NCBI GenBank assembly: GCA_026991225.1
Contig: JALXCB010000139.1
Location: 1 to 43,550 of the forward strand
Length of the DNA: 43,550 nt
Source of the DNA: Anaerolineae bacterium
GTDB taxonomy: Bacteria; Chloroflexota; Anaerolineae; J102
Direction: 5' to 3'
Part shown: positions 1 to 8,686 of the stretch, piece after piece
How the letters are laid out: each line of letters starts with the position of its first letter
How positions within the stretch are numbered: the stretch's first letter is position 1
Program-made: the position numbers and the translations under genes
The notes under the pieces: generated by a model
What the model was told of the DNA's origin: nothing
The model's input: the letters and a program-made list of their open reading frames with translations, nothing else
Databases searched by the model: none

Positions 1-1343
1 GCCGTGGGGGTGGGCGTGGGCGTGGCCGTGGCCGTGGGGGTGGCCGTCGGCGTCGGCGTGGGCGTGGCCAGCGCCTCCAGGATGACGGCCTTCAACGCCA
101 GGGCGTTCTTTTTGTCCCGACATGTCTGCTCGATCTCCAACGCCCGATTCACCTGCTCCAGAGCGACTTCATACAGCCCGGCATCCACATTCTTTTCGGC
201 CAGACGCACGTAACTCTGATAGAGATAGCAGGCGGCCCGGCCTCCGGCATAATCGGGATTGACCTCGTACACTTTTTCCAGATCGTCCACGACGCTCCGC
301 CAATCCTCCCGTTGAATGGCCAGCAGGGCGTCCAGATAAAGGCTGGCCAGCCTGCGATTTTGCGAGGCCCGTTGATTGTCAGGATGGATGGTGAGGGCGG
401 CGTTGAAATGTTGCAAGGCTTCGCGCACGCGGTCCGGGTCGTCGCCCTCTTCCTCCATCAACCGCTCTCCCTCTTCCAGATAGCTGATGAAAAGGGATTC
501 CTTCACCGCGTCGGCCCGAAATGTGTCGTCGCGAGCCTGGATGCCCTGGAACAGGGCGATGGCTTCCGCCCAGCGATTGGCGTTGTAGGCCGCCACCGCC
601 TGGTTGAACAGCTTGTCCAATTCCTGCTGACGTCTCACATAGTCGAGCAGTTCACTGGCATCCTCATAGGTGGGATATTGGGCCACGATGACTTCCAGGT
701 TCTCGCGCGCGGCGTCCCAATCCTCCGCGGCGATGGCCTCCTGGGCCGCTTTGTAGCGCTGGGCCATCTCCTTGAGCAGTTTGGCCTGCTTGAGGCCCGT
801 TTGCGCGGCGATGTCGTTGGGATCGCGCTCAAGGATGCTCTCGAACGCGGCGATGGCTCCGTCGTAATTGCCAATGGCGAGCTGAGACTGCCCTTCGTTG
901 TAAAGCTCCACCAGACCGGGATCGGGCTGGCGGCCCGGAAAACCAAACAACCTGTCTCCCGCCACCAGCACAATCACCAGCGCCGCGGTGACGAGGATGA
1001 TGAGGGAGATGACCCAGGGCAGCCAGCGCAAACGGGTGGTCGCTGTCGGGCTGGCCTGATTCTGCGCCTGCCCCGAATCCATCTCCTCCAGCTCGATGAA
1101 CCAGTTGATCTCGTCGATGAGGGCGGCGATGCCAGGGCGCTGAGGCTGCAATTCCTGCAGGCGCGAGAACGCGGCCAGGGCCTGACGCCACTGGCGCTGC
1201 TGGTAATAGGCCATGCCTTCGGCGTAGAGGTTTTCCGCGAATTCCGCCTCGGAGACGACTTCGTCGGGGTCGGGCTCCAGCAGAAATTCCTCATCGTCCG
1301 TCGCAGGCTGGGGTTCGACGGGCAGGGGTTTTTCAGTGGCCAT
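1..1343 (-). CDS. Membrane-anchored TPR protein, C-terminus beyond window
   Basis: Starts with MATEKPLPVEPQPATDDEEF and stays open to the window edge, giving at least 447 residues; the 3' end is missing. An acidic N-terminal part with a first TPR-like unit (about residues 36-80) is followed by one transmembrane helix (about 107-128, WLPWVISLIILVTAALVILV). Several TPR-like helical pairs follow (for example around NEGQSQLAIGNYDGAIAAFE). The open end is a Thr-Pro linker (TPTPTATPT...) coded by an imperfect GGCGTG repeat at 1-69. TPR proteins of this shape are usually scaffolds for protein-protein contacts; the exact role is unknown. The large C-terminal part probably lies outside the cell membrane, and the Thr-Pro linker suggests a further exported domain beyond the edge. 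No strong ribosome-binding site is visible. It is the last of a run of minus-strand genes for surface proteins. Confidence 0.8.
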   Translation of the reverse strand, partial: MATEKPLPVEPQPATDDEEFLLEPDPDEVVSEAEFAENLYAEGMAYYQQRQWRQALAAFSRLQELQPQRPGIAALIDEINWFIELEEMDSGQAQNQASPTATTRLRWLPWVISLIILVTAALVIVLVAGDRLFGFPGRQPDPGLVELYNEGQSQLAIGNYDGAIAAFESILERDPNDIAAQTGLKQAKLLKEMAQRYKAAQEAIAAEDWDAARENLEVIVAQYPTYEDASELLDYVRRQQELDKLFNQAVAAYNANRWAEAIALFQGIQARDDTFRADAVKESLFISYLEEGERLMEEEGDDPDRVREALQHFNAALTIHPDNQRASQNRRLASLYLDALLAIQREDWRSVVDDLEKVYEVNPDYAGGRAACYLYQSYVRLAEKNVDAGLYEVALEQVNRALEIEQTCRDKKNALALKAVILEALATPTPTPTATPTATATPTPTPT

Positions 1344-1379
1344 GAAATGACAGTTTTTGGGGCGGGCGGCATGAACAGC

Positions 1380-1517
1380 GGCTCGCCGATACGGATGACA
1401 ATGAGAACGCTGATAACGCGGATGCGACGCTGATTTTCGCAGATGATTTTCACAGATTTTTATCTGCGTTCATCCGTTTCAATCTGCGTCATCTGCGTTC
1501 CCTAATCCTATTTTCGG
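1380..1517. repeat. Single unit of modular intergenic repeat family C
   Basis: This gap between the TPR gene and the Ig-repeat gene begins with GGCTCGCCGATACGGATGA and ends with CCTAATCCTATTTTC. The same fixed ends bound units at 7688-8002 and 39727-39996. The core is a run of short related words (GCAGAT, TCTGCG, ATCCG) that fold back on each other. Function unknown; no protein is coded here. Confidence 0.7.
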
Positions 1518-1523
1518 AACAGC

Positions 1524-4500
1524 TCAGCGAGGGAGGTGGCGGGCGGCCCGGAATCGTGAGCGGAACGCCTCGACATCTTCTTTCTGAGCGGCGCTGACGC
1601 CGCCTCCGCCCGCGATCTGGGGCAGGAACACCTGATAAGGCTCCCACACGCGCACATCGGTGACCTGCGACCAGGTGTTGAACCAGCCATCGTTGCGATT
1701 CCAGTTCTCGATGCTGATGCCGATGGTCTCATCGATCATGTTGCGGGGGATGGGGATGATGGCCCATCGCCAGCCGAGATCGGCCAGTTCCTTGCCTTCG
1801 GTCTCCAGCCATTGATCATAGGGCTGGCCATCGCGAAACACGAGATGCAGATCGCCGCCGAACTTCAATTGCACGTCCAGAGTATCGTAAAGCTTCTGAT
1901 AGCGTTCGCTGAAGACCGTATCATAGGTGCGAATACGATACCAGAAGGTGAGGGTGGGCCGGTCGAGCGCGTCGGGGCCGGGGATGCGCAGGGTTTGCGT
2001 GATGGCGGCGGAGCCAATGGGCACCCGGCCCGGTTGGGTGAGATCATTGTTGGGGCCGTAGTCAGGCGATCCCAATTGTGCGACGTTGATCACATCGCCT
2101 TCGGGACCGGGCGCGCGGATGACGTCGGCATAGAGCGGGCCGCCGTAATCCCAGACGCCAAACTCGCCTCCGGCGAAATCGCCATCCTGCAGCCGATCCA
2201 CATACACCCCCCAGGGCATCTCCACCCAGTCGGAGATGTTGCCCGCCCGGTCGTAGGCGCGAATGCGGAAGAAATAGCGATGTCCGTAGGAGCCAGTGAA
2301 AAAGCGGGAGGTCTCGGTGGTCTGTGACGAGCCCCAGAACACCCAGGCGCCATTGCGACCATCCCGATATTGCAGATCGAAGCTCTTCAGCCCGCTGCCG
2401 TTTTCCTGATCAAAGCCCTCCCAGGAAACCAGGAAATTAGGCTGGCGCTGATAACGGTCGGCGGCCAGGAAGCGGGGCGTGGGCGGGGTGATGTCGATCT
2501 TGAATCGGGCGGTCTTCACCTCTTCCCGATTACCCGCGACATCGACAGCCTGATAGGCCAGTTCGATCTCGCCGGTGATATCGATGAGAATGACAGCTTC
2601 GTGCTCGGCGTACTGCCAGGGCCCGTCGTTGATGCGGTAACGCACGCCCGCAGGGCCCGAGCCATCGTCGCTTGGGCTGATGAGCACTTTGACAGGCGAC
2701 ACATACCATCCGCCAGCGCCCAACGTTCCCTCCAGAATGGTCAGCACGGAGGAGGGCGGCGTCACGTCGTAGCGCAGGGCTTTGTGCAGGACCACGCCAT
2801 GGCTCTCATCCACATTGCCCGCCCGGTCCTCCAGCCACAGATACACATCCCATGCGCCTTCGCCAGGCACAGCAATGCCGGAAGCCAGTTCATCCGGGGG
2901 AATGGGCGAGCCGTCGCGCGGGCCTTCGGGCGGGGAGCCGATGCGATAGTAGGCCTTGACCACGCCCGACAGGTCGGAAGGATTCGTCCAGGTGAGGGTG
3001 AACGCGTTGGTCGGAGTCCAGTCATAAGGTTGCACCGCCACATTCTGCGGCTCGCCCGGCGCTTCGAAATCGAGGCGAATGGTCGCCAGGCGGACGTCTT
3101 CCAGATTCCCCGCCCGGTCGCGACTGAAGTAACGCAGCACGTGTTTTCCCTGTTCATCCAGATACAGCGTCGTTGCCGTGATGAGCTCGCCGCCATCGAC
3201 GCTCACCCTGGTCAGGTCCGGGCCCGAAAGCGCGTCATCTGGGGTGAAGGTAATGGTCACCGGCGATGTGTACCAGCCATTTTTGCCCGCGTCGCCTGCG
3301 ATGGCAAGCTGCGTCACGGGCGGCGTGGCGTCGTATTTCAGGCTCAATTCATCTGTCCACACGGCGTAATTGCCATGATCCACATTCCCCGCGTTGTCCT
3401 GCAGCCACACGTAAGCGTTGAACTCGCCTTCGTCAGGCGCTTGCAGGCCCTCGATGGTGCTGTTGGCGCCCGGATGCCACTGGCCATCGGTGGGCGAAAG
3501 GGGCGGTTGACCGATCTTCACATACGCGCCCGCGATGCCGCTGAGGTCGTTGGGAGGCAGAGCCATGACCAAGCTGAACTCATTGGTGTTCGTCCAATCG
3601 CGAGGGCTTATATCCCAAGGAATGGGAGATTGTGGCGGCAGCGTGTCGATATGCACGCCGCCAGGGATGCTGGCGATGGTTTCCTGATGCCCCAGAAGAT
3701 CCATCGAGTAGAATTCAATCTCATAATTGCCGCTTTCCGACAACTGGAACGAATTGCCCGTCTGCCAATCGCCGCCATTGATGCGATAGAAAGTCTTGTC
3801 CACGCCGATGCCCGCGTCCACCGCCACCAGGGTGATGGTCACAGGTTGATTGTACCAGCCATTGACAGGGCTTTCGGGCGAAATCACGGCGTAAGATGTG
3901 GTGGGAGGGAACTGATCGACCCAGACAGCCGCCTCTTGTTCCGCCTCCTTGTTCCCGGCCTCATCGGCGCTGAAATAGCGAAACGCGTGTTTGCCATCCT
4001 CCTGGATGACGGTCTGGCTCCCTTCCTGCCATGCGTCATCGTCCAGACGCCAAGAAGTGGACGCCACGCCCGAGGTCGCATCCTGGGCCTGGAGGGTGAG
4101 CGTCACCGGGGTCTCATACCACCCCTGGGCATTGGGCGCCCCCTCGACAGTCAGCGTCGTGATGGGCGGCGTGGCGTCCCGCTTGAAGGATTGCGTCTCG
4201 GTTGCGCTATTCCCGGCCACATCCTCCGCCCGGGCGCGCAAGATGTGCTCCCCGTCCTCATCGATCTCGAGCGAGGTCGTTTCGACCCACCCCTGGTCGT
4301 CCAGATTGGCATAGGTCGCGGCGACGCCCGAGGCGGCGTCACCGGAGGTGATCATCGCCAGGATGGTGTCGGTATACCAGTCATTTTCGCCAATGGCGCC
4401 AAAAAGGTCGATGATCACCGTCGGCGGGGTTTTGTCCCACTGCACGCCATCCGTGATGACGCTGCGGGTGGCGATATCGCTGTTGCCTGCGGAGTCCTGC

Positions 4501-5171
4501 AGCCACAGATGGAAATCGAAGCTGCCCTCGCTCGCGGGCTGAATTCCCTCGATGCGATCGATGCCATCGCCGAAGACGCACGTCCCGTCGTTTTCGTCCG
4601 CGGGCGGGCCTCCCAATTTGTAGCAGGCTGCGGCCACGCCGCTCACATCGGCCGGATTCGTCCAGGTTGCAGTCCAGGAAGAATCGGTCGCCGTCTGCCA
4701 GCCGGTGGGCGCGAGCTGGAGGTTTTGGGGCGAGTCGGGAGCCTGGGCGTCTACATTCACCGTCTGGATCGGGCTCTCCTCGCGGGTTCCCAGCGCGTCC
4801 GTAATGGCGTATCGGATATAATTTGCGCCTTCGTCCAGGGTGATGGCGGTGATGGTGAGCGTGCGCCGGGTGGCGATATCCCCTCCCACCAGCAGGTTCC
4901 GGGTCATCCATGTGCTCCAGACGACGCCGTCGGTGGAGTATTGATAGGCGGCGTCATCGGTTAACCCATCGTCATCGGTGACCGTCACCGACGCGAGCAC
5001 GGTCTGAGTGGTCTGCCAGACGTCCTCGGGCGGTTGGAAATCGCTCCAGACAGCCGTGGCGTCACCGATGGCGGCGTAAGCGAACAAGCCGATGGGCAAC
5101 AGCATCGCCAGCATAGCGGCTGTGACCAGGGCCAGAAAAAGTCGGCGAAGGGACTGAAATTGGTCGTTCAT
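1524..5171 (-). CDS. Large secreted Ig-like (OmpL47-type) repeat protein
   Basis: A 1215-residue protein starting MNDQFQSLRRLFLALV; a reading frame 22 codons longer has no better support. Residues 1 to about 36 form a signal peptide or anchor. The body is built of repeated modules of about 85-110 residues, with the recurring words DxTPPxTxL, GWYxxPVTITL, DxxSGVxxTxYRLDxGxW and G.H.LRYFSxDxAGNxE. This is the OmpL47/bacterial Ig-like pattern, interspersed with modules carrying WTNPxDxSGVxxAYYKIGxPP and WLQDxAGNxD. Near the C-terminus lie an FN3-like unit and a jelly-roll-like region (DGDFAGGEFGVWDYGG). YQVFLPQIAGGG lies 38 residues from the end. Such proteins act outside the cell in adhesion or wall architecture, and no catalytic motif is visible. 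It follows the response regulator on the same strand with a possible attenuator between them. Confidence 0.85.
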   Translation of the reverse strand: MNDQFQSLRRLFLALVTAAMLAMLLPIGLFAYAAIGDATAVWSDFQPPEDVWQTTQTVLASVTVTDDDGLTDDAAYQYSTDGVVWSTWMTRNLLVGGDIATRRTLTITAITLDEGANYIRYAITDALGTREESPIQTVNVDAQAPDSPQNLQLAPTGWQTATDSSWTATWTNPADVSGVAAACYKLGGPPADENDGTCVFGDGIDRIEGIQPASEGSFDFHLWLQDSAGNSDIATRSVITDGVQWDKTPPTVIIDLFGAIGENDWYTDTILAMITSGDAASGVAATYANLDDQGWVETTSLEIDEDGEHILRARAEDVAGNSATETQSFKRDATPPITTLTVEGAPNAQGWYETPVTLTLQAQDATSGVASTSWRLDDDAWQEGSQTVIQEDGKHAFRYFSADEAGNKEAEQEAAVWVDQFPPTTSYAVISPESPVNGWYNQPVTITLVAVDAGIGVDKTFYRINGGDWQTGNSFQLSESGNYEIEFYSMDLLGHQETIASIPGGVHIDTLPPQSPIPWDISPRDWTNTNEFSLVMALPPNDLSGIAGAYVKIGQPPLSPTDGQWHPGANSTIEGLQAPDEGEFNAYVWLQDNAGNVDHGNYAVWTDELSLKYDATPPVTQLAIAGDAGKNGWYTSPVTITFTPDDALSGPDLTRVSVDGGELITATTLYLDEQGKHVLRYFSRDRAGNLEDVRLATIRLDFEAPGEPQNVAVQPYDWTPTNAFTLTWTNPSDLSGVVKAYYRIGSPPEGPRDGSPIPPDELASGIAVPGEGAWDVYLWLEDRAGNVDESHGVVLHKALRYDVTPPSSVLTILEGTLGAGGWYVSPVKVLISPSDDGSGPAGVRYRINDGPWQYAEHEAVILIDITGEIELAYQAVDVAGNREEVKTARFKIDITPPTPRFLAADRYQRQPNFLVSWEGFDQENGSGLKSFDLQYRDGRNGAWVFWGSSQTTETSRFFTGSYGHRYFFRIRAYDRAGNISDWVEMPWGVYVDRLQDGDFAGGEFGVWDYGGPLYADVIRAPGPEGDVINVAQLGSPDYGPNNDLTQPGRVPIGSAAITQTLRIPGPDALDRPTLTFWYRIRTYDTVFSERYQKLYDTLDVQLKFGGDLHLVFRDGQPYDQWLETEGKELADLGWRWAIIPIPRNMIDETIGISIENWNRNDGWFNTWSQVTDVRVWEPYQVFLPQIAGGGGVSAAQKEDVEAFRSRFRAARHLPR

Positions 5172-5180
5172 AGGACTCAC

Positions 5181-5231
5181 AGAAAGAAAAAGGGACACGG
5201 ACGTGCGGCCAGCGCGGCCCATCCAGGTCCC
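5181..5231 (-). terminator. Possible terminator or attenuator ahead of the Ig-repeat gene
   Basis: On the minus strand, a GGGAC...GTCCC outer stem with an inner GGCCGCGCTGGCC stem is followed by TTTTTCTTTCT. It sits 37 bases after the response regulator stop codon and just before the ATG of the Ig-repeat gene. It could end the regulator transcript or attenuate read-through. The stem is interrupted, so support is moderate. Confidence 0.45.
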
Positions 5232-5267
5232 TGACAAAGATGCTGGGAAGAGATGGATGACGGGGAA

Positions 5268-5951
5268 TCAAACCTCGAACCGATAACCCACGCCCCGAAC
5301 GGTGGTGAGGTATCTGGGATCGTCGGGGTTCTCCTCGATCTTGGTGCGCAGACGCCGCACATACACCGCGATCTGGTTGGGATACCCCCCGTAGTTCTCG
5401 CCCCAAACGCTGTTCAGGAGCTGATCGTGGGTGAGCACCCGTCCCGCGTTGCGCATCAGCGTGTGCAGCAGCCGGGTTTCGATGGGGGTCAGCTCCACCA
5501 CCCGGCCATCGGGCAACTCCGCCCGGTTGGTGAGGGGGTCCAGACGGATGCCGCCGCTCTCGATGCGGTCGGAGGGTTCGCCCAGGGCGTACGCTTCGGT
5601 GCGACGTAACACGGCCTTCACGCGGGCCAGCAGTTCGGAGGGCTCGAAGGGCTTGGCCAGATAGTCGTCCGCGCCCATCTCCAGGCCCGCCACCCGGTCG
5701 GAAGTCTCTCCCTTGGCGGAGAGGAAAATCACCGGGATGGCGTGGCGGGACCGAATCTGGCGCAGGGTTTCGAACCCATCCAGACCGGGCATCATCACGT
5801 CCAGCAGGATGAGATCGGGGCGTTCCTGCTCGATGAGTGCGAGCGCATCCCGACCATTGTTCGCGGCCAGCACGTCATAGCCTTCTTCTCGCAGGAGAAA
5901 GGCTGTCATTTTGACGCTGGGAGGATCGTCATCAACGACCAAAATTCGCAT
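5268..5951 (-). CDS. OmpR/PhoB-family response regulator (orphan)
   Basis: A 227-residue two-domain regulator. The receiver domain (1 to about 115) has the acidic pocket D7-D9, phospho-acceptor D51 (LILLDVMMPG), switch S78 and conserved K100 (LAKPF). The C-terminal winged-helix domain (about 130-227) has the family signatures LTPIETRLLHTLMRNAG, LLNSVWG and VYVRRLRTKIE, and ends GVGYRFEV. The start was placed at MRILVVDDD because this is the normal beginning of the family; a longer open frame upstream has no matching protein features. No histidine kinase gene is adjacent, so its partner and signal are unknown. It is flanked on the same strand by genes for exported repeat proteins, which are plausible targets by position only. 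Confidence 0.93.
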   Translation of the reverse strand: MRILVVDDDPPSVKMTAFLLREEGYDVLAANNGRDALALIEQERPDLILLDVMMPGLDGFETLRQIRSRHAIPVIFLSAKGETSDRVAGLEMGADDYLAKPFEPSELLARVKAVLRRTEAYALGEPSDRIESGGIRLDPLTNRAELPDGRVVELTPIETRLLHTLMRNAGRVLTHDQLLNSVWGENYGGYPNQIAVYVRRLRTKIEENPDDPRYLTTVRGVGYRFEV

Positions 5952-6070
5952 GGCGTTTTCTAAGGTTGGGGAATAGGTTGACATAGCACGTGGAGTTTCA
6001 TTATACCATCGGGCCATACTGCGAGCAAGGAAATGCGGAATTTTTGGCGGATGGTAAGGGTGGAGGGTGG

Positions 6071-7504
6071 TCATGGTTGCGGAGATCGAAGATAGACAGG
6101 AAGGTAGAGATAGGATTGGGTGGAGGCGAAGCCCAGCAGAGCGTCCACCTGCACGCCCCTTTCGAGATGCACCGCCACCGGATACCCCGTGGTGGGGAAG
6201 TAGCCCAGGGGTTGGGTCAGGGCCCACAGGGTGTAATCGCCCGGATCCATGTTCTCGAAGATGACATACCCATCCCGGTCCGTAGGCGCGACCCCCCGGG
6301 TGATGTTCTGGGCGTCCTTCAGAGTGACGACCATGTTGCTGATGGCGGTGTCCTTCCCATCGAAAACGCCATTCTGGTTGGCGTCGAAGAAGACGAACAA
6401 GGAGATGCGACTGGGCGCGGGCGTGGGCGTCGGCGTGATGGTCGGCGTGGGGGTGGGCGTATGAGTGGGCGTGGGCGTGATGGTCGGGGTCGGCGTGGAC
6501 GTCGGTCTGGGGTCCTGCCAGCGCACGATGGTTCCGGCGTCGCCCGCCACCCAGGCATGTCGCGGCGCGGGCGCGGACGCGGCCAGCAGGTCAAACCCCA
6601 CGCCAGGGTTATCCTGCAGCCAGGTGACGCCGCCATCCCCAGTGTAAAGGGCGACCCCGGCGTCCCCCACCGCCCAACCGGTGAACCGATCGGCCATGGA
6701 GACGCCGCGCAGCGTCTGGGAGACGCCGCTGGTTTGCAGCCGCCAGTTCATGCCGCCATCGGTGGTGGCGAGAATGACGCCGCCTGTGCCCACAGCCCAG
6801 CCATACCGGTCACCGGCGAAATCCAGGCTGTAGAACGCGTCCGCGCCGCCCAGGGTCTGGATCGTCCAATTGGCGCCGCCGTTGGTCGTGCGCAGGATGA
6901 TGCCTTCATCGCCCGCAGCCCACCCGGTCTGATCATTGGCGAAAACGATGGCGTAGATGTCGTAAGATGCGGGCAGGGTTTGCTGACGCCAGGCGCTGCC
7001 GTCGAAATGGTAGACCTGCCCGTTCTCACCCGCCACCCAGCCCTGATCGGGAGCGAGGAAGCTAAGGGCATGGAAAGCGCCAGGGAAAAGCAGATTTTGC
7101 GCACTCCAGCTCTGGCCGCCATCCGCTGTGGTGCGCAACATGCCCTCCGCCCCCGCGATCCATCCCCGCTGTGCGTCGAAGAAATGGATGGCGAGGATGT
7201 CGGCGTCCACGCCCGAGTTCAAGGCGGCCCAGGTGGCGCCGCCGTCGAAGGTGCGCAGCAGGACGCCGCCATCGCCCGCGGCGAAGCCCAGGTGATCATC
7301 CAGGAATTGAATGGCGCGCAAGGGCTGGCCTGTGTGAGACGCCTGCTTCGTCCACTCCCCCAGGCCCATGGGGGCGAGGATGGAGACGGGCTGCGCAGGC
7401 GACTCAGGCGCGGGGGAAGGGGGCGCGGCCAGCATGGGCGCGGCGAGAGCCGCAGCGATGAGGACAAGCGTCAAAAAAGATAGGATGAGAAGAATGCGGC
7501 GCAT
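6071..7504 (-). CDS. Secreted Ycf48-like beta-propeller with Thr-Pro linker and SdrD_B-like domain
   Basis: A 477-residue protein. Residues 1 to about 26 are a signal peptide (LLILSFLTLVLIAAALAAPML). About 50-328 is a propeller built from Ycf48/BNR-type blades (GWAVGDxGxILxTTDGGxNW and variants, about seven copies). About 329-362 is a Thr-Pro linker. About 363-455 is a small domain starting FVFFDANQNGVFDGKDT, whose Asp/Asn-rich EF-hand-like loop and YTL..T end resemble SdrD B-type domains. The last residues are YLYLPVYLRSPQP. Ycf48 proper is a photosystem II assembly factor, but bacterial relatives are widespread and mostly uncharacterised, so a photosynthetic role should not be assumed. Probably exported and displayed outside the membrane. 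Confidence 0.85.
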   Translation of the reverse strand: MRRILLILSFLTLVLIAAALAAPMLAAPPSPAPESPAQPVSILAPMGLGEWTKQASHTGQPLRAIQFLDDHLGFAAGDGGVLLRTFDGGATWAALNSGVDADILAIHFFDAQRGWIAGAEGMLRTTADGGQSWSAQNLLFPGAFHALSFLAPDQGWVAGENGQVYHFDGSAWRQQTLPASYDIYAIVFANDQTGWAAGDEGIILRTTNGGANWTIQTLGGADAFYSLDFAGDRYGWAVGTGGVILATTDGGMNWRLQTSGVSQTLRGVSMADRFTGWAVGDAGVALYTGDGGVTWLQDNPGVGFDLLAASAPAPRHAWVAGDAGTIVRWQDPRPTSTPTPTITPTPTHTPTPTPTITPTPTPAPSRISLFVFFDANQNGVFDGKDTAISNMVVTLKDAQNITRGVAPTDRDGYVIFENMDPGDYTLWALTQPLGYFPTTGYPVAVHLERGVQVDALLGFASTQSYLYLPVYLRSPQP

Positions 7505-7649
7505 GTCTTTCAGGGAAAGTAATCAGTGATCAGTTTTCAGTCATCAGTGAGAGCAAAGCTTACACCTCAGTATACCTTTTTCAGGTGAAAAGCGGATGAA
7601 GGCGTTTGCGGGAATTGATGACAGTTTTTTCATGCGCGTTCCGTTTTCG

Positions 7650-7658
7650 TGCTATACT
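7650..7658 (+). promoter_or_regulatory. Possible extended -10 promoter upstream of npdG
   Basis: TGCTATACT is an extended -10 element (TG, one base, TATACT). No good -35 is seen. It lies about 350 bases before npdG, with repeat family C in between, so the link to npdG is tentative. Confidence 0.35.
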
Positions 7659-7687
7659 TGCCCGATTCATTCTTACCAACATGGAAG

Positions 7688-8002
7688 GCGCCACGCTCGG
7701 CAGCGCGCCGATACCGATGAAAATGGGAACGCAGATACCCGCAGATGCTTCGCAGATTTCCACTGATTACTGATAACTGATCACTGATTACTTTATTTTC
7801 ATAGCAGGCGACACGAGCGATAGCTCGCCGATACCGATGAAAACGCCTCGCGGCCAGGCTGGCGGGCCGTGAAACGTAATGCGTGATGCGTAACGATCTC
7901 ACGTTTCACGTTTTCACGCATCACGCCCGTTGCAGACTCGCTCAATGTTGTCCTGACGATCCTCAATCCTAATCCTGATCCGAATCCTATTTCCATAGCA
8001 GG
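7688..8002 (+). repeat. Two tandem units of modular repeat family C
   Basis: Unit 1 (7688-7808) and unit 2 (7809-8002) each start with a short hairpin followed by CGCCGATACCGATGAAAA, and each end with TATTTTCATAGCAGG or TATTTCCATAGCAGG. Their cores are unrelated. Unit 1 holds CGCAGAT-type words and a run of ACTGATTACTGATAACTGATCACTG. Unit 2 holds a palindromic CGTGAAACG/CGTTTCACG block (about 7868-7930, family D). The right end of unit 2 contains AGGAG, which serves as ribosome-binding site for npdG. The rest of the 7505-7687 gap holds more ATCAGTGATCAGT-type words and nothing coding. Confidence 0.75.
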
Positions 8003-8011
8003 AGACAAAAA

Positions 8012-8686
8012 ATGACCGACAACACAACTTTAGGCGTCGTGGCCGTCATTGGCGGCACGGGCGCGGAAGGCTCTGGATTCGCCATGCGTTGGGCCCGAGC
8101 GGGCCTGGACGTGGTCATCGGCTCCCGGTCGGCGGAGAAGGGCGCGCGCGTCGCCGCGGCATTGCGAGAAAAGCTGGGCGATGTGAAACTGCGCGGGACC
8201 AGCAATCTGGAGGCCGCGCAGATGGCCGATGTGGTCGTGCTCTCCGTGCCCTACGAATCCCAGTCCGCCATTCTGGAGGATATCAAGCCGGGACTGGCGG
8301 GCAAGGTGCTGGTGACGGTGGTGGCCCCTCTGCTGGGCGAAAAGAAAGGGCGCTACGCGCCCCCGCCCGGCGGTTCGGCTGCGATGGAGGCCCAGGCCCA
8401 GGTGGGGCCTGAGACCCGGGTCGTGGCCGCGTTCCAGAATGTGAGCGCCCACCACCTCGTTGACCCCGATCATGTCGTCGATTGCGATGTGCTGGTGTGC
8501 GGCAACAAGCGCGCGGACCGGGAGATCGCCATTGCTTTGGCCCGGGCCGCGGGCATGAGGGGCGTCCACGCGGGCGCGTTGCAGAATAGCGCCGTCACCG
8601 AGGGCATGACCGCGGTGCTCATCGCCATCAACGCCATCTACAAGACCCGCAACGCGGGCATCCGCATCACGGGTATCGAAGCGTGA
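8012..8686 (+). CDS. npdG: NADPH-dependent F420 reductase
   Basis: A 224-residue protein of the F420H2:NADP oxidoreductase type, which moves hydride between NADP(H) and the deazaflavin coenzyme F420. A Rossmann fold opens the protein (VVAVIGGTGAEGSGFAMRWA, about residues 9-28), with the NADP-binding stretch VVIGSRSAEKG after it, as in the NpdG family. The middle matches the family words VVVLSVPYES, VAAFQNVSAHHL and DVLVCGNKRADRE. The start is supported by AGGAG at 8000-8004 with 7-base spacing. The end overlaps cofE by four bases (GTGA), indicating translational coupling. Cytoplasmic. Length is normal for the family. Confidence 0.92.
   Translation: MTDNTTLGVVAVIGGTGAEGSGFAMRWARAGLDVVIGSRSAEKGARVAAALREKLGDVKLRGTSNLEAAQMADVVVLSVPYESQSAILEDIKPGLAGKVLVTVVAPLLGEKKGRYAPPPGGSAAMEAQAQVGPETRVVAAFQNVSAHHLVDPDHVVDCDVLVCGNKRADREIAIALARAAGMRGVHAGALQNSAVTEGMTAVLIAINAIYKTRNAGIRITGIEA

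Noticed and set aside
2370-4964. An 864-codon open frame on the plus strand
   Set aside because: It is fully antisense to the Ig-repeat gene, has no recognisable domain, and is rich in His, Arg and Ala, as expected of a GC-rich shadow frame.
6071-7504. Photosystem II assembly factor Ycf48
   Set aside because: The propeller type matches, but there are no photosynthesis genes here and the Thr-Pro linker and SdrD-like domain point to a general surface protein.
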